Of a DNA stretch of 26,703 bases, positions 1 to 6,186 are shown piece by piece (position 1 is the first letter of the stretch; each line of letters begins with the position of its first letter). Location: positions 1-26,703 of IMG/VR virus record IMGVR_UViG_3300025873_001679; one strand, 5' to 3'. The notes under the pieces are model-generated. The model saw only the letters and a list, made by a program, of their open reading frames with translations, made no database searches and had not been told where the DNA came from. Origin of the DNA: a virus. A program made the translations under genes and the position numbers.

Positions 1-567
1 GACCACCGGCTCGGGCTCGGTGCCCGGTAGCTGGTCGCCGGTCACCGTCACATAGCCGGCCGGACCGCAACCGAACACCTGCACCTCGGGCGTCTTGTCG
101 ACGCCGATCGGGGCGTCGGCCGGGACGCGGATAATCGGCATAGCGCGCGGGGGCTGCCGGACCAGCAAGTAAAGCCGCAAGCCGGCACCGCTCGGCGTCA
201 CCTCGGTATAACTGCGCCCATATTTTAGGAGCAGTTCCTCGGCCCAGGACGTCAGCGCGCCGGTTGCCGGGTCGCGGCAGGCGTCCATATCGAGCGCCAG
301 CAAGCGCGCGCCGTCGACGTCGACCCCGTCGGTGAAAGTGAACCCGATACCGCCGTCGGCTGCGACCAGCTCGTCGGCGACGGCTGCGAATGGTAGGCGG
401 TTGCGCGGGTCGAGTGTCGAGCCTGTAGGCCGCTTGGTAGGCTTGCCGCCGTGGTTTTTCACCAGCCGCCAGGTTGTCCACCGATTCGCCTCGAGCAGCG
501 CGCGCGGGATGCAAGTCCGCGACCGCGCGCTCGTGCCCCGAGTTGTCCGCCCGTTTTTTCGACCCAT
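1..567 (-). CDS. Primase-polymerase (AEP/prim-pol domain), N-terminal part, runs off left edge
   Basis: Reading leftward from an ATG at 567 gives 189 open codons to the window edge, so the C-terminus (often a helicase domain) is missing. The sequence follows the phage/plasmid archaeo-eukaryotic primase-polymerase pattern: an NRW..W segment near residues 28-33, LLALDMDAC with the likely metal-binding Asp93 and Asp95, the YTEVTPSGAGLRLYL block at 120-134, and EVQVFGCGPAGYVTVTG at 161-177. In this family the domain makes primers and can extend them at the phage origin. The usual SGxGxH His position is Arg here (GAGLRL), as in related phage versions. It is divergent from the helicase gene and shares a 150-base control region with it. 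The family call rests on motif recognition; the start is chosen as the first ATG after a plausible promoter. Confidence 0.85.
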   Translation of the reverse strand, partial: MGRKNGRTTRGTSARSRTCIPRALLEANRWTTWRLVKNHGGKPTKRPTGSTLDPRNRLPFAAVADELVAADGGIGFTFTDGVDVDGARLLALDMDACRDPATGALTSWAEELLLKYGRSYTEVTPSGAGLRLYLLVRQPPRAMPIIRVPADAPIGVDKTPEVQVFGCGPAGYVTVTGDQLPGTEPEPVV

Positions 568-578
568 GACCGCAACCG

Positions 579-594
579 CCGCCGAAAGCGGCGG
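579..594 (-). promoter_or_regulatory. Hairpin in the primase mRNA leader
   Basis: CCGCCG (579-584) and CGGCGG (589-594) form a perfect 6-bp stem with a 4-base loop. It lies between the proposed start point (about 595) and the primase ATG, so it would fold at the very 5' end of that mRNA. No T-run follows it on either strand, so it is unlikely to be a terminator. Confidence 0.35.
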
Positions 595-601
595 ACCCCC
601 G

Positions 602-630
602 ACTATGGCAGAACGTGCCGGCTATGCCAA
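602..630 (-). promoter_or_regulatory. Candidate sigma70-like promoter for the primase gene
   Basis: On the minus strand there is TTGGCA (625-630), a 17-base spacer, then CATAGT (602-607), which matches 4 of 6 consensus -10 positions. Transcription would start near 595, giving a leader of about 28 bases before the ATG at 567. The -35 box is identical to the one in the divergent helicase promoter candidate. This is a by-eye consensus match only. Confidence 0.35.
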
Positions 631-666
631 GCGGAAAAGCCGCGCGGAATATCTCGGGAAAAGCCC

Positions 667-696
667 TTGGCAGAAATCAGGCGACGCCGGTAGAGT
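667..696 (+). promoter_or_regulatory. Candidate sigma70-like promoter for the replication operon
   Basis: TTGGCA (667-672, 5 of 6 to consensus), an 18-base spacer and TAGAGT (691-696, 4 of 6) precede the helicase start by about 21 bases. The mRNA leader would be only about 15 bases, which fits the lack of a clear Shine-Dalgarno sequence before the ATG. Recognised by eye only. Confidence 0.35.
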
Positions 697-717
697 GCCC
701 GTCGCTAATTTTACGTG

Positions 718-2082
718 ATGCCTGAACTATACCCGCACCAGGCCGCCGGGGTTTCCTGGCTGGCCGAGCGCCGCCGCGCTCTACTGCTCGACGAGCAGGG
801 CTTGGGTAAAACGATCACCGCGATTGTAGCCGCCGATCTGGTGCGCGCCGAGCGCGTTTTGGTCTTGTCGCCGACGGTCGTCCTGTGGAATTGGGCGGCC
901 GAGTTCCGCGCGTGGTCACCGGACCGCCGCGTGCAGGTAATCGAGAACGGGAAAACCGACATCGACCCCGCCGCCGACGTCGTCATAACGACGCACGGCC
1001 TACTACTAAGCGGTTGGGTCTATACGCAACTGCTCCGCGCGTCGTGGGATCTGCTGGTGGTCGACGAGGTCCATATGTTCCGCACGCGCTCGGCGCAGCG
1101 AACAAAAATTTTATACGGCACCCATGGACACGGTCGCGACGCGGCCGTCGTCGCGCATTGCGCGCGGGTCTGGGCGCTGACCGGGACGCCGATGCCGAAC
1201 AACGCCGCCGAGTTGTGGACCCACCTCTGGGGCTTGTTCCCCGAGCGGATCGAAGGGGCCACCAGCGGCATACCGCGCAGTTTCCACTCCTTCCGCGCCC
1301 GCTACTGCCAAACGCGAGAGACGCCTTGGGGTACCAAGGTCATTGGTAACCGCAATCTGGAGGAGCTGCGCGAGAAAATCGACGGCGTGACCCTGCGCCG
1401 ACTGAAAGCGGATTGCCTGCAAGACCTCCCGGCGATCCGCTACGAGTCGGTCGTTCTCAATTCGACGGCGAGCTCGTGGGGATTGGTAGCGGATATCGAG
1501 GACAAGCTACGGGCGGACATTCTCGCGGCAGTCGAAAACGAACTCGACCCGAACGCCACCGCCGCGCAGAGCTTCGCCGCGCTCAAGGGCCAAACCGAAT
1601 TCGCTCGGTGGCGGCATTTGTGCGGGTTGGCGAAGGTCGCCCCGGCCGCCGAATTGCTCGCGATGGAGCTCGAACATCGGGGCCTCGAGAAGGTCGTCGT
1701 ATTCGCGCACCATTCGCTGGTGCTCGCGGAACTCGAAAAGGCGTTGGCGGAATACCAGCCCGTGCGGATAACCGGCGCGGTCCCCGCCAAGCAACGGCGC
1801 GGGCTCGTCGAGAAATTCCAGAACGACCCCGAGGTCCGCGTCGCGCTCTGCCAGATCGTCGCGGGCGGCGTGGGCATCACGCTCACCGCTGCCAGCGACG
1901 TCGTGTTCGTCGAGCTGTCGTTCGTCCCCGGTGAGAACGCGCAGGCCGCCGACCGATGCCACCGCATCGGCCAGGTCGAGCGCGTTCGCGTGCGCTTTGT
2001 CGCCTTGGCCGGGACCGTCGACGAGCACGTCGTCGCCGCGTTGAAAATCAAAACCAAAATGATCCGCGAGGTGATCCAGTGA
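718..2082 (+). CDS. SNF2-family DEAD/DEAH-like helicase (superfamily 2)
   Basis: A 454-residue protein with the full set of superfamily 2 motifs: a Q-motif-like YPHQAAGV (5-12), Walker A DEQGLGKT (25-32), Walker B DEVH (116-119), motif III LTGTP (154-158), VVVFAHHSLVL in the second RecA domain, GGVGITLTAASDVVFVE, and motif VI QAADRCHRIGQ near the C-terminus. The order and the HRIGQ ending are typical of SNF2-type translocases and of the short versions common in phage replication operons. It probably remodels or unwinds DNA during phage replication using ATP. It is the first gene of the rightward operon and overlaps the next gene by 4 bases (GTGA). The start is ATG 718; an in-frame GTG at 715 directly before it is also possible. 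No strong ribosome binding site is visible. Confidence 0.9.
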   Translation: MPELYPHQAAGVSWLAERRRALLLDEQGLGKTITAIVAADLVRAERVLVLSPTVVLWNWAAEFRAWSPDRRVQVIENGKTDIDPAADVVITTHGLLLSGWVYTQLLRASWDLLVVDEVHMFRTRSAQRTKILYGTHGHGRDAAVVAHCARVWALTGTPMPNNAAELWTHLWGLFPERIEGATSGIPRSFHSFRARYCQTRETPWGTKVIGNRNLEELREKIDGVTLRRLKADCLQDLPAIRYESVVLNSTASSWGLVADIEDKLRADILAAVENELDPNATAAQSFAALKGQTEFARWRHLCGLAKVAPAAELLAMELEHRGLEKVVVFAHHSLVLAELEKALAEYQPVRITGAVPAKQRRGLVEKFQNDPEVRVALCQIVAGGVGITLTAASDVVFVELSFVPGENAQAADRCHRIGQVERVRVRFVALAGTVDEHVVAALKIKTKMIREVIQ

Positions 2083-2588
2083 CCGCCCCGCACAAACCCA
2101 AACCCGAACCCGAGGAACCCCTACCCGTGAATATCACCCTGAGTATCTCCGCATCCGAGCCCGAGGACGTCGACCGCGTCGCGCGCATCCTGCGCGACGG
2201 TTTCGGCACCGCCGTCGGTACCGATATCGTCGTCGGCGACCAGCGTTACGTGCGGACCCTGCCCGACGCGACCGCGAACGCGGCCACCGAACCGCCGGTC
2301 GAGCCGCCGGCCGAACCGCCGGTCACCGAAAAGCCCAAGCCCAAGCGCGGCCGGAAGAAAGCCGCCAAGAAAGCCGCCGCCAAGCCCGAGCCGAAACCGG
2401 AGCCCGAACCGGAACCGTCGGCCGCCCCGTCCCTCGACGACCTCCGCGGCGCTGTCCGCACCTACATCGAAACGCACGACGTCGGGGCCGCGAAGGCGAT
2501 CCTTGAGACCTACGACGCCGCGAAACTTAGCGACGTCGATCCGGCGCGCTATGCCGAACTCCACGCGGAACTCGGGGCGGCCGGATGA
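2079..2588 (+). CDS. Small acidic/basic accessory replication protein, unknown function
   Basis: A GTG start at 2079 overlaps the helicase stop in a GTGA junction and is preceded by GAGGTG (2068-2073), 5 bases upstream. This site decides the start; the frame stays open further upstream but without such support. The protein is 169 residues: an N-terminal part with a short beta-like stretch (NITLSISASEPEDVDRVARI), a low-complexity linker rich in Pro, Glu, Lys and Ala with KKAAKKAAAK, and a C-terminal helical module (LRGAVRTYIETHDVGAAKAI ... KLSDVDPARYAELHAEL). The C-terminal module resembles short helical tails found on various phage DNA-metabolism proteins. The Lys/Ala-rich linker suggests DNA contact, which is inference. 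It sits between helicase and nuclease, so a role in replication or recombination is likely. Confidence 0.75.
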   Translation: MTAPHKPKPEPEEPLPVNITLSISASEPEDVDRVARILRDGFGTAVGTDIVVGDQRYVRTLPDATANAATEPPVEPPAEPPVTEKPKPKRGRKKAAKKAAAKPEPKPEPEPEPSAAPSLDDLRGAVRTYIETHDVGAAKAILETYDAAKLSDVDPARYAELHAELGAAG

Positions 2589-3778
2589 CCGGGCACGCCA
2601 AGCTATCGCCCTCGTCCGCTCACCGCTGGATGGCTTGCCCCGGCAGCGTCGCGCTATGCGATGGCCTGGCCGACGTGTCCTCGAAACACGCCGAGCTCGG
2701 GACGTTCGCGCACGACGTCGCGGCCGACTGTCTCGAATGTGATACCGACGCGGCGACATGGGTAAATGGCAAGGCCGACAACCCCTGCACCGAGGAAATG
2801 GCGGGCTACGTACAGGAGTATCTCGACGAGGTGCGCGCCTATATGTTCGGCGGCGCGTCGCTGTTCGTCGAGCAACGAGTCGACGTCTGCGAATCGGTGG
2901 GCGAGGTCTACGGCACGGCCGACGCGATCGTGCTCTCGGGCGACGGTAAAAGCCTCGACGTGTTCGACTTCAAATACGGCGCGGGCGTTTTCGTCGGCGT
3001 CGAGGACAACCCCCAGCTCTGGGTTTACGGCCTCGGCGCGCTTGAGACCTTGCCCCGCAAGGACGGCGAGGAATCGAACCGCTGCGACGACGTCGAGGTC
3101 GTAACCGTCCACATTGTACAGCCGCGCCACCACCAGGGCGGCCACCACTGGCAGGATATCCCCGTCGGCAAGCTGCGCGCGTGGGGCGAAAAGACCCTGC
3201 GCGACGCGGTCGACGCGACCAGCATCGCCAGCGCGCCGCTGGTCGCTGGTGAACATTGCCGCTGGTGCTTGGCGAAACCTACCTGCCCGCAACTGCGCCG
3301 CGCGGCGCTGGAGCATACCCGGCACCTGTTCGAGGACGAGGACCTCGCCGTGCCTGCGAAAACTCCACCGGCTCCCGAGTCGCTGACGCCCGAGCAGATC
3401 GCGGCGGCCCTCGCGGCGTTCCCGGTGATCGAACAATGGCTCAAGGCTGTACGCGAGCACGCCTACGACCTGGCGAGCGCGGGCGCGATCCCACCCGGCT
3501 ACAAGCTGGTCGGAAAGCGCAGCATTCGCCAATGGAAAGACGAAGCCGTGACGGTGCTCGCGCTCGAGGCATTCCTGCCAGCCGGCTCGGCGATCTATGC
3601 GCCGCTAAAAGTGCTCTCGCCCGCGCAAGCGGAAAAGCTGTTGCCGAAAGGCGAGCGCGAGATCATCGCGCAGCTAACGCACAAACCGAAAAGCGGAACC
3701 ACGTTGGTTCCGGCCTCGGACAAGCGCCCGGCGGTCACGCCTGGCGACGTGTTCGGGGAACTCTCCCCCTGTGACTGA
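2585..3778 (+). CDS. DUF2800 RecB/Cas4-like PD-(D/E)XK nuclease
   Basis: A 397-residue protein starting in an ATGA overlap with the previous gene. It opens with KLSPSSAHRWMACPGS, the hallmark of DUF2800 and related AddB/Cas4-like nucleases. YGTADAIV followed by DVFDFKYG (Asp128, Lys130) gives the PD-(D/E)XK metal-binding core, and GVEDNPQLWVYGLGAL is the usual following helix motif. Cys18 together with Cys225, Cys228 and Cys234 (CRWCLAKPTC) fits the four-cysteine iron-sulphur cluster of this nuclease class. The C-terminal third is family-typical but carries no motif I can name. In phages it is regularly found next to a DUF2815 protein and a family A polymerase, as here, which suggests end processing or recombination during replication. 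Confidence 0.88.
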   Translation: MTGHAKLSPSSAHRWMACPGSVALCDGLADVSSKHAELGTFAHDVAADCLECDTDAATWVNGKADNPCTEEMAGYVQEYLDEVRAYMFGGASLFVEQRVDVCESVGEVYGTADAIVLSGDGKSLDVFDFKYGAGVFVGVEDNPQLWVYGLGALETLPRKDGEESNRCDDVEVVTVHIVQPRHHQGGHHWQDIPVGKLRAWGEKTLRDAVDATSIASAPLVAGEHCRWCLAKPTCPQLRRAALEHTRHLFEDEDLAVPAKTPPAPESLTPEQIAAALAAFPVIEQWLKAVREHAYDLASAGAIPPGYKLVGKRSIRQWKDEAVTVLALEAFLPAGSAIYAPLKVLSPAQAEKLLPKGEREIIAQLTHKPKSGTTLVPASDKRPAVTPGDVFGELSPCD

Positions 3779-3793
3779 GAATGAAAAGCTGAT

Positions 3794-3799
3794 AGGAGG
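3794..3799 (+). promoter_or_regulatory. Strong ribosome binding site of the DUF2815 gene
   Basis: A perfect AGGAGG lies 9 bases before ATG 3809. It is the clearest Shine-Dalgarno site in the rightward operon and suggests that this protein is made in larger amounts than its neighbours, as expected for a single-strand-binding-type protein. Confidence 0.8.
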
Positions 3800-3808
3800 C
3801 TTTATCCG

Positions 3809-4402
3809 ATGACTGTAGAAATCTCCCCGACCGAGATCGTAACGCCGCCGCTGCGGTTGGCGTTTCCTGCCCTGTTTGAACCCAAGCCCACGTTCAAGGG
3901 CTCGGACGAAAACAAGTACCAAGCGGCGCTCCTGATTCCCGACGACGTCGACCTCGGCCCGTTTTACGACTGCGTCAAGGCGGCGATGATCGACAAGTGG
4001 GGCAAGGCCGTAAAGCTGCCGACGCGGAGCAACCCGATAAAGTCGTGCGACGAGAAAGAGCTCGACGGCTACGCCGAGGGCTGGCACTTCATCAATACGA
4101 AATCGGGTTTCCAGCCCAACGTGATCGACCAGAAGCGCCAGGAAATCCTCGACGTCGAGCGGATTTTCGCTGGCTGTTGGTGCCGGTTCCACCTGACCGC
4201 GTACGCATGGGACCACCAGACCGGCGGCAAGGGCGTCTCGTTTTCACTAAACGCCGTCCAGCTCGTCCGCGAGGACGCCCGGCTCGACGGCCGCCGCGCC
4301 GCGACTGACGTTTTCGACGCGATCGAGGTCGACGTCGACGGGATCGGCAGCCGGGACCAGATCGACAACCTTTCGGATACCGCCGAGGACTTGTTCGGAT
4401 GA
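3809..4402 (+). CDS. DUF2815 single-stranded-DNA-binding-type protein
   Basis: A 197-residue protein with the DUF2815 pattern: an early PPLRLAFPALFEP segment, KYQAALLIP, a central GWHFINTKSGFQPNVID, then GCWCRFHLTAYAWD followed by GKGVSFSLNAVQLVRED, and an acidic C-terminal tail ending DNLSDTAEDLFG. DUF2815 proteins are OB-fold proteins regarded as phage single-strand DNA binding proteins; the acidic tail with a terminal Phe-Gly resembles the partner-docking tails of SSBs. It has its own strong ribosome binding site 9 bases upstream after a 30-base gap. Context between nuclease and polymerase supports a role coating DNA at the fork or during recombination. The function is inferred from family and context. 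Confidence 0.88.
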   Translation: MTVEISPTEIVTPPLRLAFPALFEPKPTFKGSDENKYQAALLIPDDVDLGPFYDCVKAAMIDKWGKAVKLPTRSNPIKSCDEKELDGYAEGWHFINTKSGFQPNVIDQKRQEILDVERIFAGCWCRFHLTAYAWDHQTGGKGVSFSLNAVQLVREDARLDGRRAATDVFDAIEVDVDGIGSRDQIDNLSDTAEDLFG

Positions 4403-4704
4403 GAGGTAAGCGCATCCGGCTAATGCTGCCCGAGGGTTTCCCCTCGGTGAAGTGGGGAGCCCCCGGCTCCAAGTTCGGCGGCTGGGCGATCTGCTCGGGG
4501 ATACCCGGTAAGCCGAGGCGCGGCTGCCAGTGGTTAGTCGTCGGCTTTCGTCGAACGGACGCCCAGGCCCAGAAAGCCATGCGCGAGCTACCCGCGAGCG
4601 AGGGCCGCGCTATGGTGAACCTCGGTTACGAGCGGTTGCAGCTCGTAGCCCCCGACGGTCAGGTGCGACGCTGCGCCGAGACCGAGAGGAAAATGCTGTC
4701 TTGA
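4399..4704 (+). CDS. Small protein of unknown function
   Basis: A 101-residue protein that starts inside the ATGA junction with the DUF2815 gene, so its translation is probably coupled to it. It is basic (MRGKRIRLMLPEGFP at the start), has three Cys residues (two of them around 32-43) and no membrane segment or known motif that I recognise. It is the last gene before the hairpin and T-run at 4711-4787, so it may end the first transcription unit. Codon use matches its neighbours. I cannot assign a function. Confidence 0.7.
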   Translation: MRGKRIRLMLPEGFPSVKWGAPGSKFGGWAICSGIPGKPRRGCQWLVVGFRRTDAQAQKAMRELPASEGRAMVNLGYERLQLVAPDGQVRRCAETERKMLS

Positions 4705-4710
4705 TATTTT

Positions 4711-4787
4711 GCCCGGTCGGCCCGCCGCGCGGCCCGCGAGATCCGCGCGTACCCCTCCATCCTTCATCGAGGCCGGCCGGGCTTTTT
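4711..4787 (+). terminator. Possible long-loop terminator or attenuator before the methyltransferase
   Basis: GCCCGGTCGGCC (4711-4722) pairs with GGCCGGCCGGGC (4771-4782) over 12 bp with one G-U pair, and is followed directly by five T (4783-4787). The 48-base loop itself holds the palindrome GCCGCGCGGC (4724-4733), so the structure may be branched. It lies between the stop at 4704 and the start codons at 4804/4808. A GC stem plus T-run is terminator-like; the long loop lowers confidence. It could act as an attenuator that limits methyltransferase expression. Confidence 0.4.
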
Positions 4788-4803
4788 CTCCCCCTATAGG
4801 TAA

Positions 4804-5889
4804 ATGCATGAGTTGGCTTTATGTGCCGGGAATGCCGGACTGTCCCTCGGACTCCGAATCGCTGTCCCTGGATCTAGAGCTCGCCTTGTGTGTATGGTGG
4901 AGAGGGAAGCCTTCGCCGCCGCGGACCTGGTTGGGAAGATTAAAGCGGGCACCCTGGACGACGCGGCTGTCTTTTCTGACGTCGCCACGTTCGACGGGCG
5001 ACCGTGGAGTCGAGTCCCTAATCTCCTCGTTAGCGCGGGGATACCCTGCCAGCCCTTCAGCGCAGCCGGTAGCCGACTCGGCACCGCCGACCCTCGCTGG
5101 CTCTGGCCCCACGTCGAGCGAATCATCGAGGAGTGCGAGCCCGCGCAAGTGTTCCTCGAAAACGTCCCCGGACTTGTGCGTCGCGGACTTACCCCCGTCC
5201 TACAAGGACTTACCCGCCTCGGGTTCGCTGCGGAATGGGACCTGTTCAGCGCGGCCGCGGTTGGCGCACCTCACCTCCGCAAAAGGCTGTTTGTTCTTGC
5301 TACCCACCCCGGCCGCGAGTTCGTACGGCCGGAATGCGGGGGGCCAGAATCCGGGCAAGGACCGACCAAGCCTGGAGACGATGGCCCGGAAGGGTCTACT
5401 ACCCACCCCGACCGCGGGCGACGGCAAGAGCTCAGGGTCGCGGAATCTGGAGGGGAGCAAAGCGCACAAGGGGACGAGCCTAACGGATTACGTCAAGTTC
5501 GGGAACTCGACGACGCCGCGGCTATGGCCGACGCCGCGGACGATCACGGGGGGCGCGGAAAGCGCCGAACGCAAGCAGGAGCTCGGGCGGACGGCGAGCG
5601 GCGGCGGGGATCTACAGGCGGCGGTCAAAATGTGGCCGACGCCAGCGTCGAGGGACCACCGGCACCCGAACGCGAAGCCTTACAGCGAGCGGGGCGGGGG
5701 GAAGAAGGGCGAACAGCTACCGAATGCGGTTGGTGGAGCGTTGAACCCGAATTGGGTCGAGTGGCTCATGGGATTACCGATAGGGTGGACCGGCTGCGGA
5801 GTCTCGGAAACGGAGTTGTACCGCTTTGTGCGGCGTATGCGTATCGAACTCTCGCGGCTCGTCTCGGCCTCGCAGTACCTGGAGACTGA
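4804..5889 (+). CDS. DNA cytosine-C5 methyltransferase (Dcm type)
   Basis: A 361-residue protein with the ordered C5-methyltransferase motifs: motif I ALCAGNAGLSLGLR (5-18; the usual FxGxGG is NAGLSLG), GIPCQPFSAAG with catalytic Cys82, FLENVPG with Glu119, GAPHLRKRLFVLA (motif VIII), and a C-terminal EPELGRVAHGITDRVDRLR plus SLGNGVVP (motif X, about 330-340). It transfers methyl from S-adenosylmethionine to cytosine, probably shielding phage DNA from host restriction. The stretch between motif VIII and motif X, where the target recognition domain should lie (about 170-305), is low-complexity and rich in Gly, Arg, Glu and Asp, and does not look like a folded domain. In this stretch the +1 frame instead looks coding (see 4808-5905). 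The start ATG 4804 is only 3 bases after AGG (4798-4800), which is tight. Confidence 0.85.
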   Translation: MHELALCAGNAGLSLGLRIAVPGSRARLVCMVEREAFAAADLVGKIKAGTLDDAAVFSDVATFDGRPWSRVPNLLVSAGIPCQPFSAAGSRLGTADPRWLWPHVERIIEECEPAQVFLENVPGLVRRGLTPVLQGLTRLGFAAEWDLFSAAAVGAPHLRKRLFVLATHPGREFVRPECGGPESGQGPTKPGDDGPEGSTTHPDRGRRQELRVAESGGEQSAQGDEPNGLRQVRELDDAAAMADAADDHGGRGKRRTQAGARADGERRRGSTGGGQNVADASVEGPPAPEREALQRAGRGEEGRTATECGWWSVEPELGRVAHGITDRVDRLRSLGNGVVPLCAAYAYRTLAARLGLAVPGD

Positions 5890-5905
5890 GGACTTACTGG
5901 AGTAA
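4808..5905 (+). CDS. Overlapping second-frame gene: PTP-repeat / LNPxWVEWLMG protein embedded in the methyltransferase
   Basis: The +1 frame relative to the methyltransferase is open for 365 codons from ATG 4808. It begins MSWLYVPGM, as do many phage methyltransferase-associated proteins, then has SCS/SKTSP-like Ser-rich sequence (CSSKTSPDLC) and SGSLRNGTCSARPRLAHLTS. Next come four PTP units: LLPTPAAS (5297-5320), LLPTPTAGD (5396-5422), LWPTPR (5522-5539) and MWPTPASRD (5630-5656). It closes with GALNPNWVEWLMGLPIGWT (5735-5791). From 5402 to 5629 I count G or C at 65 of 76 third positions in this frame against 48 of 76 in the methyltransferase frame. AGG at 4798-4800 is 7 bases before this ATG, better placed than for 4804. 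Its TAA overlaps the next ATG (TAATG). Function unknown; it may supply or partner the target-recognition part. It could still be a shadow whose motifs are forced by the other frame. Confidence 0.6.
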   Translation: MSWLYVPGMPDCPSDSESLSLDLELALCVWWRGKPSPPRTWLGRLKRAPWTTRLSFLTSPRSTGDRGVESLISSLARGYPASPSAQPVADSAPPTLAGSGPTSSESSRSASPRKCSSKTSPDLCVADLPPSYKDLPASGSLRNGTCSARPRLAHLTSAKGCLFLLPTPAASSYGRNAGGQNPGKDRPSLETMARKGLLPTPTAGDGKSSGSRNLEGSKAHKGTSLTDYVKFGNSTTPRLWPTPRTITGGAESAERKQELGRTASGGGDLQAAVKMWPTPASRDHRHPNAKPYSERGGGKKGEQLPNAVGGALNPNWVEWLMGLPIGWTGCGVSETELYRFVRRMRIELSRLVSASQYLETEDLLE

Positions 5906-6186
5906 TGAAACACCGCGACGGGCGTGCGCGATGCGTAAAGGGCAGGCGGGCCGACCACGTCGTAGGCTTCGCGTCGGTGGAATGCGCCGGATGTGATTCC
6001 GAAGTTACTTACGCGACCACCGAACGGCCGGCCGCGTGCCCGCTGTGCGGGACGCCGCTACCCGTGGACGATAGCGCGGTGCGGGTGGCCGACATCGCAG
6101 GCGCGTCGCGGAAAGGCGGGACGCCCGCGTTCATCGCTGGGCGGCTGGGCCGCATGGTGGAGCACAAGAACAGGCGCAACGAATGA
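5905..6186 (+). CDS. Small zinc-ribbon protein
   Basis: A 93-residue basic protein with Cys27-x2-Cys30 and Cys45-x2-Cys48 (CAGC and CPLC), the arrangement of a four-cysteine zinc ribbon with a 14-residue knuckle spacing. The rest is Arg/Lys-rich, ending in RMVEHKNRRNE, which fits nucleic-acid binding. Its ATG shares one base with the TAA of the overlapping second-frame gene (TAATG), and its own stop overlaps the polymerase start (ATGA), so it is translationally coupled on both sides. Being directly before the DNA polymerase it may act as a polymerase or modification accessory factor, which is inference. I do not recognise the exact family. Confidence 0.75.
   Translation: MKHRDGRARCVKGRRADHVVGFASVECAGCDSEVTYATTERPAACPLCGTPLPVDDSAVRVADIAGASRKGGTPAFIAGRLGRMVEHKNRRNE

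Noticed and set aside
1440-2093. A 217-codon leftward open frame opposite the helicase
   Set aside because: Antisense to conserved helicase motifs; Ser/Thr/Ala-rich with no recognisable pattern, as expected from a reverse-strand shadow.
2654-3532. A 292-codon leftward open frame opposite the DUF2800 nuclease
   Set aside because: It lies wholly antisense to a gene with clear motifs, has no ribosome binding site or motif, and its Arg/Ala/Gly/Val-rich make-up is that of a GC-rich shadow.
3694-3712. An 8-bp perfect hairpin (CGGAACCA / TGGTTCCG) near the end of the nuclease gene
   Set aside because: It lies inside coding sequence with no T-run, and about 65 bases before the stop; likely chance or at most a weak RNA structure.
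4709-4807. Upstream extension of the second-frame gene to ATG 4709
   Set aside because: The extension runs through the terminator-like hairpin, is Arg/Pro/Ala-rich and lacks a ribosome binding site. The MSWL start at 4808 fits the family better.
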